Assembly: GCF_016906995.1 (NCBI RefSeq)
Contig: NZ_JAFBBD010000009.1
Location: 1 to 64,000, forward strand
DNA: 64,000 nucleotides
Source of the DNA: Spongiibacter marinus
GTDB lineage: Bacteria; Pseudomonadota; Gammaproteobacteria; Pseudomonadales; Spongiibacteraceae
Direction: 5' to 3'
Part shown: positions 28,782 through 37,800 of the stretch, in pieces
Layout: each line of letters opens with the position of its first letter
How positions within the stretch are numbered: position 1 is the first letter of the stretch
Notes under the pieces: model-generated
Seen by the model: only the letters and a program-made list of their open reading frames with translations
Told to the model about the DNA's origin: nothing
Database searches by the model: none
Made by a program: the position numbers and the translations under genes

Positions 28782-29090
28782 ATGCGCTTAGAAATTCAAA
28801 CAAAGGAAGTGGTATTAAGCCCGAATCTCATCGCTAGGATTGAGTCTAAATTCAGTGCTCTGCGCCGGCGATCCTCTCGCAAAGTGATGGCGATACATGT
28901 TTTGCTCAGCCGGGTCGCCAGCAAAGGCGGCCTGTGCTGCCTGCTGGTCGTGCAGCTCAGGCGTCGGCGGCAGTGGGTTTTTCAGGCAGTGTGCGATGAC
29001 ATTTTGCTCGCCGTGGATGGCGCTTGGCAGCGTTTGCACAATGAACCTCAACTCGTGCCACTGGCCCTGCCGCCAGCTAGGGAGGGGTGA
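28782..29090 (+). CDS. RaiA/HPF-like small protein (putative ribosome hibernation fold)
   Basis: A 102-residue protein whose pattern resembles RaiA/HPF: MRLEIQTKEVVLSPNLIARIESKFSAL-type strand-helix opening, a second strand (VMAIHVLLSRV), and the helix DDILLAVDGAWQRLHNE near the end. Similarity is weak, so the ribosome-hibernation role is a suggestion. A TAGGAGGG ribosome-binding site precedes the ATG. Its stop overlaps the sbtA start by one base (TGATG), tying its translation to the bicarbonate transporter. Confidence 0.6.
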   Translation: MRLEIQTKEVVLSPNLIARIESKFSALRRRSSRKVMAIHVLLSRVASKGGLCCLLVVQLRRRRQWVFQAVCDDILLAVDGAWQRLHNEPQLVPLALPPAREG

Positions 29091-30079
29091 TGGAGTCGCT
29101 ACTTGCCACGGCGATTGCCAACTTAACCAGCCCGGCGATCTTGTTCTTTGTGCTGGGGGTGCTCGCCGCAAGTGCCAAGGCCGACCTCGAGCTTCCCGAG
29201 GGTATGGGCAAGGCGCTATCTATTTATTTACTGCTGGCTATCGGCTTCAAGGGCGGCGTCGAGTTAAGCGAAAACGCGATCACGCCCGCGCTTATCGCGC
29301 TGCTACTTGCCGGCATTGCACTGAGTTTCCTCATCCCCTTTATTGCGTTCGCCTTGCTGAAATTTGCCACCCGCGTGCAACCGATTGATGCGGCGGCGAT
29401 TGCCGCACATTACGGCTCGATTAGCGTTGTGACCTTTATGGCGGCGGTGGGCTTCCTAACCCAGCAAGGCATTGACTACGAGGGGTATATGGTGGCGATG
29501 CTGGCGCTAATGGAAACCCCTGCCATTCTGTCGGGCCTGATTCTGGCAGCGCCGTATTTGCGCCAACAGGGCAAGCAGAATAACCGTCCAAAACTGCGCT
29601 TAAAAGACAGCTTGCTCAACGGCAGTGTCGTGATGTTGCTAGGGAGTTTGGCGATTGGTTACCTGGTCGGTAAGCCCGGGTTAGCGCAGGTAGACGCCTT
29701 CGTTAAAGCGCCTTTCTACGGTTTGCTCTGCTTGTTCTTGCTCGACATGGGCTTATTAGTGGGTCGCCGCCTTGGGGAATTTCGCCGAGTGGGCGTTGCG
29801 CTGGTCGCCTTTGGTCTCTACATGCCGCTAATTGGTGCCGCGCTCGGCTTGGCCGTTAGTGCCTTGCTGGACTTAGGGTTAGGTGAGACCACATTGCTGG
29901 CAGTGCTGTGCGCCAGCGCATCATACATCGTTGTGCCCGCCGCAATGCGCCTGGCACTGCCGCAAGCCAAGGCATCGTTGTACATCACCACCTCCCTTGC
30001 GGTCACTTTTCCCTTCAACGTTATCGCGGGTATTCCACTGTATTTTCAACTGGCGATGTTACTGCAAGGAGTGAATTAA
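29090..30079 (+). CDS. sbtA: Sodium-dependent bicarbonate transporter SbtA family
   Basis: A 329-residue inner-membrane protein with about ten helices in two repeated halves. The opening NLTSPAILFFVLGVLAASAKADLELPE and the middle IAAHYGSISVVTFMAAVGFL are characteristic of SbtA (DUF897) permeases. Cyanobacterial SbtA imports bicarbonate with sodium. The substrate in heterotrophs is likely the same but unproven. The ATG at 29090 overlaps the upstream stop by one base. The partner PII-like gene starts two bases after its stop codon, with its ribosome-binding site AAGGAG inside the sbtA end. Confidence 0.9.
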   Translation: MESLLATAIANLTSPAILFFVLGVLAASAKADLELPEGMGKALSIYLLLAIGFKGGVELSENAITPALIALLLAGIALSFLIPFIAFALLKFATRVQPIDAAAIAAHYGSISVVTFMAAVGFLTQQGIDYEGYMVAMLALMETPAILSGLILAAPYLRQQGKQNNRPKLRLKDSLLNGSVVMLLGSLAIGYLVGKPGLAQVDAFVKAPFYGLLCLFLLDMGLLVGRRLGEFRRVGVALVAFGLYMPLIGAALGLAVSALLDLGLGETTLLAVLCASASYIVVPAAMRLALPQAKASLYITTSLAVTFPFNVIAGIPLYFQLAMLLQGVN

Positions 30080-30080
30080 C

Positions 30081-30395
30081 ATGCTGCAGAGACACCGGAA
30101 AAAGCGTATCGAAATTGTCGCCGAAGCGCTGTTGTTAGATCGGCTGCTGGAGTTGATAAAAGAAGCCGGGGCGACGGGTTACACCGTTCACCACTATGTT
30201 TCAGGGGCCGATTTCAACGGCCGGCAGGGCGAGCCCGACGACCTGAGCTTAGTGCTGAAAAACATCCAGCTCAACGTGATCACCGACGATGAGGTTGCCG
30301 AGCGGATTGTCGAAGGCTGCGCAGAGTTCTTTGACGACTACGCGGAGATCGTCGTGATCTCCGATGTTGAAGTCATACGACCTGAGCGGTTTTAG
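30081..30395 (+). CDS. sbtB: PII-like regulator of SbtA (SbtB type)
   Basis: A 104-residue protein of PII-like ferredoxin fold (RIEIVAEALLLDRLLELIKEAGATGYTVHHY, then the T-loop region and AEIVVISDVEVI). Position directly after sbtA marks it as SbtB, which in cyanobacteria binds adenine nucleotides and cAMP and gates SbtA. The cyanobacterial C-terminal redox loop CGPEGC is absent; the protein ends VIRPERF. Three bases after its stop codon lies the displaced 3' end of yicC, marking the left edge of the island. Confidence 0.85.
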   Translation: MLQRHRKKRIEIVAEALLLDRLLELIKEAGATGYTVHHYVSGADFNGRQGEPDDLSLVLKNIQLNVITDDEVAERIVEGCAEFFDDYAEIVVISDVEVIRPERF

Positions 30396-30398
30396 GGG

Positions 30399-30422
30399 CT
30401 ACTCAATATTCTGGATCTGCTC
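30399..30422 (-). repeat. attL: displaced native 3' end of yicC
   Basis: Read leftward, these bases encode EQIQNIE and a TAG stop, the exact last seven residues of the YicC protein encoded at 46546-47418. Five of the seven codons differ only at synonymous third positions. The longest perfect core shared with attR is 8 bases (ATCTGCTC, 30415-30422 and 46562-46569). This is the chromosomal end of yicC that was pushed away by integration. Confidence 0.88.
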
Positions 30423-30456
30423 ATTGTGTAGACCTTCGGGGCTAGGCAACGTGCCT

Positions 30457-31776
30457 TTACCATCTCTCTGGTAAATACTGCGTGAAATACAAAGGCATCA
30501 CGATATTGGTTTGTTCTAACGCTGAAGAGCCTTGTGTACCCGTTAACTTAAAGGTTTTATTTGGAGTACATTTTTCAACGTAGGATGCCAACGATTTTGC
30601 TCTTGTACGTTTACCACTTTTGACTTCCACAGGGATGATATCGCCTTCATCGGTCGCCAAAATAAATTCGATTTCGGCGCGGGCGTCATTCCATGAATAG
30701 CTTGGGTCAACGCCAATAGCTGTGAGCTCTTGTTGCACAAAGTTTTCAGCCACATAGCCTTTGTATTCATAGTTTTGTTGCTTAATCTCTTTATAACTGC
30801 TGCCCAGCATATGATTGAGCAGGCCCACATCAAACAGAAATAGTTTAACCATATTGTCTTTTTTATAGGCCGCCAACGGAGATTTAGGTAATCCTTCAAT
30901 AGGGTAGTTTGGCAAAGCTAAGCGGCAGCAGTTAAGCCAATGGATCGCGGTTTCAAAATCGCTATAACGAGATTTACGCTCATGCACATGCTTAAATTTA
31001 AAGCGTTTAACTGACTCATCGCTGACAAGTGATAGCTGGGCTGGAATGCTATTAAACACCGATTCAATCAGTGTGGCATCGACCTTGCCCGCGTACTTAC
31101 CGAAATCGCGGCGATAACCTTCAACTAAATCGGCATGAATTTTTGTGACTTTTTCAACACGCTCTAGAATGCTTGAATCCTTAAACTGATACCAAGCAGA
31201 AACGGCTTCCGGCATACCACCGGTAAAAAAATAGTCAGTGAGTTTATCCATCAATTTAGTGTGCACCGCCGGTGTGCTTGCTTGACTATCAAATGCTTTG
31301 ATCAGTGCTTGCTCGTTGGATGCGTAAATAAATTCTTGGAAGGTCAGTGGTCGTAAATTGTATTGTTCTACCTTGCCCACAGGGAAGGTGTTGAGCAAAC
31401 CAATATTTGAACCGCTGGCTGCGACAAAATAGGACGGTGCTTTTTCGGCAAAATACTTCAGCGAAGTAACGGCTCGTTCACATTCGCCAATTTCATCTAA
31501 TATCAGCAAGTCGGTGTCTGGATTGAACGCTTGGTTGGTTAACAACTCAATGTTCATTACTAGCTCGTCAGGTGACAACGAGCCATCGAACGCTTCTTTG
31601 TAAGCTGGGTTTTCAAGGAAGTCGATACGAAGGATGTTGGCAAAGGTATTCCCAAACAACTCTTGCAGTAGATAGGTTTTACCTGTTTGTCTTGCGCCAT
31701 CGATCAATAATGGCTTGCGCACAGGTTGACTTTTCCATGCTATTAGGGCGTTGAGTAAGTTGCGCTGCATTGTCAT
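30457..31776 (-). CDS. AAA-family ATPase with DUF4143 domain
   Basis: A 439-residue ATPase. The N-terminal AAA domain has Walker A GARQTGKTYLL (about residues 27-37) and Walker B LLILDEIGEC. The C-terminal half is the DUF4143 region, including the restriction-endonuclease-like segment YSWNDARAEIEFILATDEGDIIPVEVKSGKR, whose Glu and Glu-x-Lys spacing fits a PD-(D/E)xK-type fold. The function of the family is not established; many members sit on mobile elements. It is island cargo at the left end, transcribed outward. Two related palindromes upstream probably control it. Confidence 0.88.
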   Translation of the reverse strand: MTMQRNLLNALIAWKSQPVRKPLLIDGARQTGKTYLLQELFGNTFANILRIDFLENPAYKEAFDGSLSPDELVMNIELLTNQAFNPDTDLLILDEIGECERAVTSLKYFAEKAPSYFVAASGSNIGLLNTFPVGKVEQYNLRPLTFQEFIYASNEQALIKAFDSQASTPAVHTKLMDKLTDYFFTGGMPEAVSAWYQFKDSSILERVEKVTKIHADLVEGYRRDFGKYAGKVDATLIESVFNSIPAQLSLVSDESVKRFKFKHVHERKSRYSDFETAIHWLNCCRLALPNYPIEGLPKSPLAAYKKDNMVKLFLFDVGLLNHMLGSSYKEIKQQNYEYKGYVAENFVQQELTAIGVDPSYSWNDARAEIEFILATDEGDIIPVEVKSGKRTRAKSLASYVEKCTPNKTFKLTGTQGSSALEQTNIVMPLYFTQYLPERW

Positions 31777-31822
31777 TTCCCGCCAATTAAGACTGTTAAC
31801 TGCCTGTAGTATAACTCAGTCT

Positions 31823-31878
31823 ACACTTTTACGCGCAGAAAAGTGCGGAATTTTACATTTTTATGCGCATAAAAATGT
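31823..31878. promoter_or_regulatory. Two tandem palindromic operators before the DUF4143 ATPase
   Basis: Bases 31855-31878 form a perfect 24-base palindrome (half site ACATTTTTATGC). Bases 31823-31846 are a diverged copy (half site ACACTTTTACGC) with a matching right arm except for two positions. The starts are 32 bases apart, about three helical turns, so two dimers could bind on one face of the DNA. They lie 47-102 bases upstream of the ATPase start. The binding protein is unknown. Confidence 0.6.
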
Positions 31879-31891
31879 TATGACGTTATCG

Positions 31892-32087
31892 TTGGGCAAG
31901 GCTTTCCCTTTTGAGATGGCTTTGGGCACTTACCCTTTGGGCATCTGGGGCAGCTTGGGCAAAGCCTTAGTTCACGCCACTTAGCCACACACCTACCCTG
32001 CCCACACGGTATTTATTACTTGGGGCATTATGTAAATTCTGGGGCAGCTAGCTACCTGTACCCTCAGAAAGCTGCACGATCTGGGCA
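31892..32087. repeat. Iteron-like TGGG(G)CA repeats upstream of alpA
   Basis: In this gene-free stretch the motif TGGGCA or TGGGGCA occurs at 31893, 31923, 31938, 31946, 31956, 32021, 32040 and 32082 on the plus strand, plus CTGCCCA at 31999. A 12-base copy, TCTGGGGCAGCT, occurs exactly twice (31944-31955 and 32038-32049). The array lies between the divergent ATPase and alpA. It could bind AlpA or an initiator protein, or be part of a replication origin. That role is inferred. Confidence 0.55.
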
Positions 32088-32162
32088 TTTATCTGCCTAC
32101 TGCGTCCGTTTAGTACTGGCAAACTCCTAACTGAACTTAACAGATCAGTGAGGAAGCAAACG

Positions 32163-32405
32163 ATGAACCCAACCACACAATCACCCACAAACTCAGTACA
32201 CCCAGCGCGTCAGCAGCGGATTTTGCGCTTGCCCGAGGTAAAGGCAAAAACAGGCTTTGGCCGCAGCACCATTTATGCCCTGATGGCCAACGGTGAATTT
32301 CCGCGATCCATTCGTATTGGTGCGCGTGCCGTGGGCTGGTTAGAAAGCGATATCGACCAGTGGATTGAAACCCGCCGTATCGGTGCTGCTTATGGCCGTG
32401 GATAA
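32163..32405 (+). CDS. AlpA-family transcriptional regulator
   Basis: An 80-residue MerR/excisionase-like helix-turn-helix protein. The segment RILRLPEVKAKTGFGRSTIYALMANGEFPR with GARAVGWLESDIDQWI is the AlpA signature. AlpA proteins on integrative elements activate integrase/excision or control early genes. The ATG at 32163 is preferred because GAGG lies nine bases upstream. It overlaps the next gene by 14 bases. The iteron-like repeats lie directly upstream. Confidence 0.92.
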   Translation: MNPTTQSPTNSVHPARQQRILRLPEVKAKTGFGRSTIYALMANGEFPRSIRIGARAVGWLESDIDQWIETRRIGAAYGRG

Positions 32406-32637
32406 ACCATCAGCATTAAACCAATTATCTGCCAGTGATATGCCTAGCAACGAGCCAAAATTACCAGCTGGTTTTGCCTATAACGCGCAAAACTGGCTGG
32501 TGATGCAACCAGCGGGGCAAGATAGCCCAGTCAAAATCTGTTCTTGGCTGCAAGTAGCTGCTCGTACTCGCGATCCGCAAGGGGACACTTCTCTTGAAAA
32601 CAAAAGGCGGCTATTTATTGCACTGGTTAGACGATGA
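32392..32637 (+). CDS. DUF927 protein, N-terminal fragment before frameshift
   Basis: The frame from the ATG at 32392 encodes about 81 residues. Its end, ICSWLQVAARTRDPQGD, is the usual start of the DUF927 domain, but the frame then runs out of register and stops at 32637. The expected continuation (GGYLLHWLDDDNRHRYWAMP) is in the next frame from about 32606. A one-base insertion, or two-base deletion, within 32585-32610, near an A-rich run, would restore one protein of roughly 585 residues. It could be a true mutation, a sequencing error or a recoding site. Confidence 0.7.
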   Translation: MAVDKPSALNQLSASDMPSNEPKLPAGFAYNAQNWLVMQPAGQDSPVKICSWLQVAARTRDPQGDTSLENKRRLFIALVRR

Positions 32638-34147
32638 CAATCGCCATCGCTACTGGGCCATGCCCGCAGAACTATTGGCCGGAGACGGCAGCGAGTACCG
32701 TCGGATATTACTTAGCCGAGGCATGCGGCTGAGTAACAGTGTCAAAGCGCGGCAGTTGCTCTCGCTGTTTATTCAACAAATGGGCGAACTGGCTACGCAA
32801 AAGGCCATTAGCGTGAACTGCATTGGCTGGCATCACCACGCTTATGTGCATCCGCGCCTCACCTTTTACCCAAGCGAACACAACAACCCGCGCATGGTGC
32901 TGCAAACCATGCACCCGATAGAAGGCTTTATTCAACAAGGTAGTAGCGACAGTTGGCGGCAGCACGTTGGCCGTTATTGTCTTGATAACCCGCTATTGAT
33001 TGTTGGTGTCTGCGCTGCGCTGGCCGCGCCTTTGTTGCACTTGTGCGGAGTGGATGGTTTTGGTTTACACCTCTACGGTGCCAGCAGTACTGGTAAAACT
33101 GCGGCGCTGTATCCGGCATTATCGGTGTGGGGCGAACCTAATCAACTGCGCCACAGTTGGCGTGCCACGGCCAACGGTTTAGAAGGCACTGCGTTAGCCC
33201 ATAACGATGCCTTGCTGGCGCTCGATGAAATGGGCGAAGTTGACCCAAAAGAGGCAGGCGATGTCGCTTATATGCTTGCCAATGGCCAAGGTAAAACCCG
33301 TGCAGGCAAATACGGTGAAATGCGCTTACCAGCCCGTTGGCGTTTGGTGTTTTTATCTACTGGTGAAGTGACGCTCGAAAGCCATCTTGCCAGTATCGGC
33401 AAACGCGTGAAAGCGGGGCAGCAAGTGCGCGTGATTGATCTCAGTGCCGATACCGGATCGCAAATGGGCGTGTTTAACCAGAGTCATGGTATGAACGCCG
33501 CCGATTTAGCCGATCATCTAAAACAGCAAAGTCGCCAACATTACGGCTGCTTGGCCTTGGACTGGTTACGGTATTTAACGCAGCACGGCGCACAGGTGCG
33601 ACCCGTTTTCCAAAACGTACGCCAACGCTTTTTAACCAGCTTACCAACCGAGGCTGACGGCCAAGTGCGCCGAGTCGCCGAAAAATTTGCCTTACTGGCT
33701 AGTGCTGCGTTGTTAGCCATTCAAGCCAAGGTGCTCGATTGGCCAACTCAAAGTGTCGAAGCGGCCTGTTTAAGCCAGCTTAACCAATGGATACTTGCCC
33801 GCGGTGGTGTGGCTGCCAATGAAGACCAACAAGCCATTCGTCAGGTGCGCAGTTTTATTGAGCAGCATGGCGAAAGCCGCTTTACGCCCAAACAAACCGG
33901 TTACAGCAGCCAAGTACGCCAACGCGCGGGTTGGCTTGATACTACTGGCCCACAAACCCTCTACCTGTTTTACCCAACTGGCTGGCGTGAAGCTACCGAA
34001 GGCCTCAGCCCAGATCGCGCCGCCAAAGCACTGATGGCCGCAGGCTACCTAATCCCCGATGGCAACCGACCACAGCGCAAAGTCAGCCTGCCCGACAACA
34101 CCCGCCCGCGAATGTACTGCGTGAAAGGCTGTATTTTGGATGACTAA
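32594..34147 (+). CDS. DUF927 domain NTPase (main part, 5' end in another frame)
   Basis: A 517-codon frame carrying the body of a DUF927 protein, a family of helicase/primase-like ATPases found with AlpA on P4-like elements and genomic islands. Walker A GASSTGKTAA and Walker B ALLALDEMGEVD are present, as is the family segment LSVWGEPNQLRHSWRATANGLEGTA. The true start is probably at 32392 in the other frame. The TTG at 32594 has no convincing ribosome-binding site. With iteron repeats just upstream, a role in replication of the excised island is plausible but inferred. Confidence 0.8.
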   Translation: MKTKGGYLLHWLDDDNRHRYWAMPAELLAGDGSEYRRILLSRGMRLSNSVKARQLLSLFIQQMGELATQKAISVNCIGWHHHAYVHPRLTFYPSEHNNPRMVLQTMHPIEGFIQQGSSDSWRQHVGRYCLDNPLLIVGVCAALAAPLLHLCGVDGFGLHLYGASSTGKTAALYPALSVWGEPNQLRHSWRATANGLEGTALAHNDALLALDEMGEVDPKEAGDVAYMLANGQGKTRAGKYGEMRLPARWRLVFLSTGEVTLESHLASIGKRVKAGQQVRVIDLSADTGSQMGVFNQSHGMNAADLADHLKQQSRQHYGCLALDWLRYLTQHGAQVRPVFQNVRQRFLTSLPTEADGQVRRVAEKFALLASAALLAIQAKVLDWPTQSVEAACLSQLNQWILARGGVAANEDQQAIRQVRSFIEQHGESRFTPKQTGYSSQVRQRAGWLDTTGPQTLYLFYPTGWREATEGLSPDRAAKALMAAGYLIPDGNRPQRKVSLPDNTRPRMYCVKGCILDD

Positions 34148-34463
34148 CGAGGCGATTAATCTTGTGTGGGCTTGTCGCCTTGCAGTGAACCGCCAGTCAA
34201 CATAGGTACTTAGCAAGGTTTAAAGTTTAAAGCTGACAAGACCGCTAGTGTACTGGTTGTGTAATTCACGCGTATGGAGATTGCTATTGTCCTAAACGGA
34301 GAATATTCTTGCGATATTATCAGTAGTTGATAAGATGCTAGGCTTATGTATAGGCATACAGTCTTTTGATTGTTTAAATGCTGTTTTACGCATTCGCTGG
34401 CAGTGGCCTTTTGTGAGTGAAGAAGGCAAGTAGAGAGTGCAGGCAAACAATCCGAGTAAAGTA
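34148..34463. other. Gene-poor gap before the helicase-nuclease operon
   Basis: About 316 bases, AT-rich relative to the backbone. A 40-odd-codon open frame ending at 34433 (tail RIRWQWPFVSEEGK) has no ribosome-binding site or recognisable homology, so it is not called. The promoter of the operon beginning at 34464 must lie here, but I cannot pick convincing boxes. Confidence 0.4.
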
Positions 34464-34796
34464 ATGAAAAACGCAAAACAATCGCGCTGTGTAATCGGGA
34501 TTAAAGGCCAAACACCCGACCCCGATTTCCCCGTTGATATCTGGTTCGACTCACTGAAATCGGTGGCCAATGTGCTGTCGAAAGAAAACCAGCAGTTGTT
34601 AAAAGTGATTGCCGAGCAACAGCCGCAATCGGTCACTGAGCTGGCCACGCTGACAGGCCGTGCTGTCAGCAATGTGTCGAGAACACTCAAAACATTGGGC
34701 AAGTACAACTTGGTTGAAATGCAAAAATCACGAAATGGATTGGCGGTAAAACTGCGATATCAATCGATGTTGTTATTGATCCAGCCATTAGAATAA
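34464..34796 (+). CDS. Winged-helix regulator (HVO_A0114/MarR-like) heading the operon
   Basis: About 110 residues, with a clear winged helix-turn-helix: LSKENQQLLKVIAEQQPQSV, then TELATLTGRAVSNVSRTLKTLGKYNLVEMQ. It resembles small MarR/HVO_A0114-type DNA-binding proteins that often accompany toxins or defence genes. A GTG at 34437 in the same frame is an alternative start. It ends ten bases before the large helicase gene, so it is the first gene of a three-gene operon and a likely autoregulator or sensor. Confidence 0.8.
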   Translation: MKNAKQSRCVIGIKGQTPDPDFPVDIWFDSLKSVANVLSKENQQLLKVIAEQQPQSVTELATLTGRAVSNVSRTLKTLGKYNLVEMQKSRNGLAVKLRYQSMLLLIQPLE

Positions 34797-34806
34797 AAGG
34801 AATATC

Positions 34807-37800
34807 ATGCAGCAAGTTGGAATTTATGAGCAGTTAATAACACAGCTGATTGCCAGTCGCATTGACCGAGAGCGATTCTATGTCGGCGAACGTGAGCTCA
34901 ATAGCAGTGAAGCATCCGTCTGGCTATCACGTTTCTTATCACACATTCTTGAGTATGCGATTGAGTCAGTCCCCTCTAGCGATGATCGCCTACAACAGCA
35001 AATTACTTTATCCAACCAATTATTACTCTGGCTAAAAACAAAAATTCAAGATAACGACTTTATCGAAGACAATTTGCTCGCCAGTCAAGGTAAAATTCTG
35101 ACTGCGCTCTATGAGCTCGAAAATCCTGTCTCAGCCGATTTAAAAAATTATATTAACGACATTTTTCCACTAACAGGGTTAAGCCAAAGCGAGCTGTTTT
35201 GTGGCAGTAATGCGGGATTGTCGCTTGAATCTGAATTAAAGCGGGAGATCTTGTCTGCGGATAAGATTTACTGGTTAGTGTCATTTATTAAGTGGGCAGG
35301 GATACGAATTTTTCGCAATGAGTTAGAAGAATTTACCTCAAGTGGTCGCGAGCTAAAAATCATCACCACCTCATACATGGGAGCAACGGATGCCAAAGCG
35401 GTTGAGTATCTGGCGAGTTTACCGAATACCGAGGTGAAGCTGAGTTACAACACTGAGCGTGAACGTTTACATGCCAAGAGCTACTTATTTTTACGCAACA
35501 CGGGTTATCACACTGGTTATATCGGCTCTTCCAATTTATCTCATTCCGCGCTGACTAACGGCCTTGAATGGAATCTAAAGATCACCTCTAAAGAAATCCC
35601 ACACATTATCAGTAAATCATTGAGCACCTTTGAAACCTATTGGGCTTCTAATGATTTTGAACACTTTAGTGGTGATGCACCAAGCAGTGAAAAACTCAAA
35701 AAAGCCTTGAGTCAGCAGCGCGGAGATTTTGAGGCTAGCCCAACGCATTTCTTCGACATTTCGCCGTTTCCGCACCAGAGTGACATATTGGAGCAATTGG
35801 CTGTAGAACGTAGTGTTCACCAACGATTTCGCAATTTAGTCGTTGCCGCAACGGGCACCGGAAAAACCCTGATTTCAGCCTTTGACTTTGCGCGCTTTAT
35901 TAAAGAGAAACCGCAAGCAAATTTCTTGTTTGTTGCACATCGTGAAGAAATATTAAGACAAGCAAGAGCTGCTTATCGTGGTGTATTGAGAAACAGTGCT
36001 TTTGGTGAGTTGTGGGTAGGTGGACAAACGCCAGCTCATTATCGTCAGCTGTTTGTGTCGATCCAAACCCTCAACAACCAGCTGGTTCAACTCAACCTAA
36101 CTGCTGACTATTATGACTACATAGTGATAGATGAAGTGCATCATGTCGCTGCTGCAAGTTATCGTGGGTTACTGGACTATTTCTCACCCGCTATCTTGCT
36201 TGGTCTCACGGCCACGCCAGAGCGCCATGATGGTGGTGATATTTTGGCAGATTTTGGTGGTGTGATTGCTGCTGAAATTCGTTTGCCCGAAGCGATTAAT
36301 CGACGCCACCTTTGCCCATTTCAATATTTTGGTATCGATGATGATACCGACCTGCGAAATATTCCGTGGAGTCGGGGGCGCTATGATATTGCTCAACTAA
36401 CCAACCTTTATACTCACAACCAAGCGCGTTTTAATAAGATCTTCTTCAGTATGCAGGAAATACTGACAGACATTAGCAAAATGAAAGCGCTCGCTTTTTG
36501 TGTGAGTAAAGAGCACGCCCAGTACATGACACAGCAACTCTTATTAAAAGGCATTAAAGCGGATGTGCTGACCAGTGATAACAGCCATGAGCGGCAACAA
36601 AAGCAACAAGCGATTCGTTCTGGCAGCATTAACGTGCTTTGTGTGGTCGATATCTTCAATGAAGGTGTAGATATTCCCGAAGTGGATACCTTACTGTTTT
36701 TACGACCGACAGAAAGCTTAACTATCTTCCTGCAACAATTGGGGCGAGGTTTACGTTTAGCTGAGGGAAAAGAGTGCTGTACCGTGTTGGATTTTGTTGG
36801 CAACTCACGTCCTGAATATGATTTTGCCAATAAATTTAGAGCCTTAGTGGGGAAAAATCATCGAGCGATCAGCGAAGAAATAAAGCAAGGCTTCCCCCAC
36901 GCGCCACTGGGTTGCCGCATTGAATTAAGCAAGCGTACGCAAGAAATGGTGCTTAGCAATATTCGCCAAGCTTCATTAACCTTAAAGCGTTTAGTTGCAA
37001 TGATACGCCAATATCCAGAGCACTCTACACTACCGTTAACACTGGCGAACTTCTTAATCATAAACCCTCATATCGACTTGAATGAACTTTATAAGCGAGG
37101 AAGTTGGTCGCAGCTGGTTCAGCAAGCTAAGTATGAAATCAACGAAAATTCAGTTGATGAAGATCTGCTGAAAATGCTTAGAAAGGCCATTCATAACCGA
37201 ATTTTGACCTGTGATGATCATGCCTATTTGAGTTTCTTAAAACAGCTTTGCCAAAGTAACTTTGTTATTAAAGATGCTGACCATCGTTATGCCTTGATGT
37301 GTCATTACGATTTTTGGCAGAAAACGGGGCCTGAATGTGGATTCGATTCCATTGTTCAAAGCTTAGCGAAACTGAATGCTTGCGAGTTAAAAGCAGAGTT
37401 AATGGATGTTGTGAATTGGCAACTCGCACAAACCAAGCATGAGCAACCAACAATGCAGGCTTTGCCTGAGGTTTCACTAAGGCTGCATGCACGTTATGCG
37501 CGTGAACAAATATTAGTGGCATTTGGTGCGACCACGTTTGAGCGCCAGCCGCCAGCACGCGAAGGTGTGTTTGTGCTGAAAGATCAAAACATTGAACTGA
37601 TGTTTGTCACTTTAGACAAAAATGAAAAGCAATTTTCGCCAACCACCATGTATCACGATTACGCGATCAACGACCACCTGTTTCACTGGCAGTCACAAAA
37701 TAGCGCACGGCCAGATAAAGGCCGTGGTTTGGAGTACATCCAACACCAAAAAATCGGTAAGCGTCTGTTCTTATTTGTGCGTGAGCAAAGCAAAGATGAA

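Noticed and set aside
34290-34433. Short frame ending RIRWQWPFVSEEGK before the wHTH gene, considered as a TumE-like toxin
   Set aside because: It lacks the length and motifs of TumE toxins and has no ribosome-binding site.
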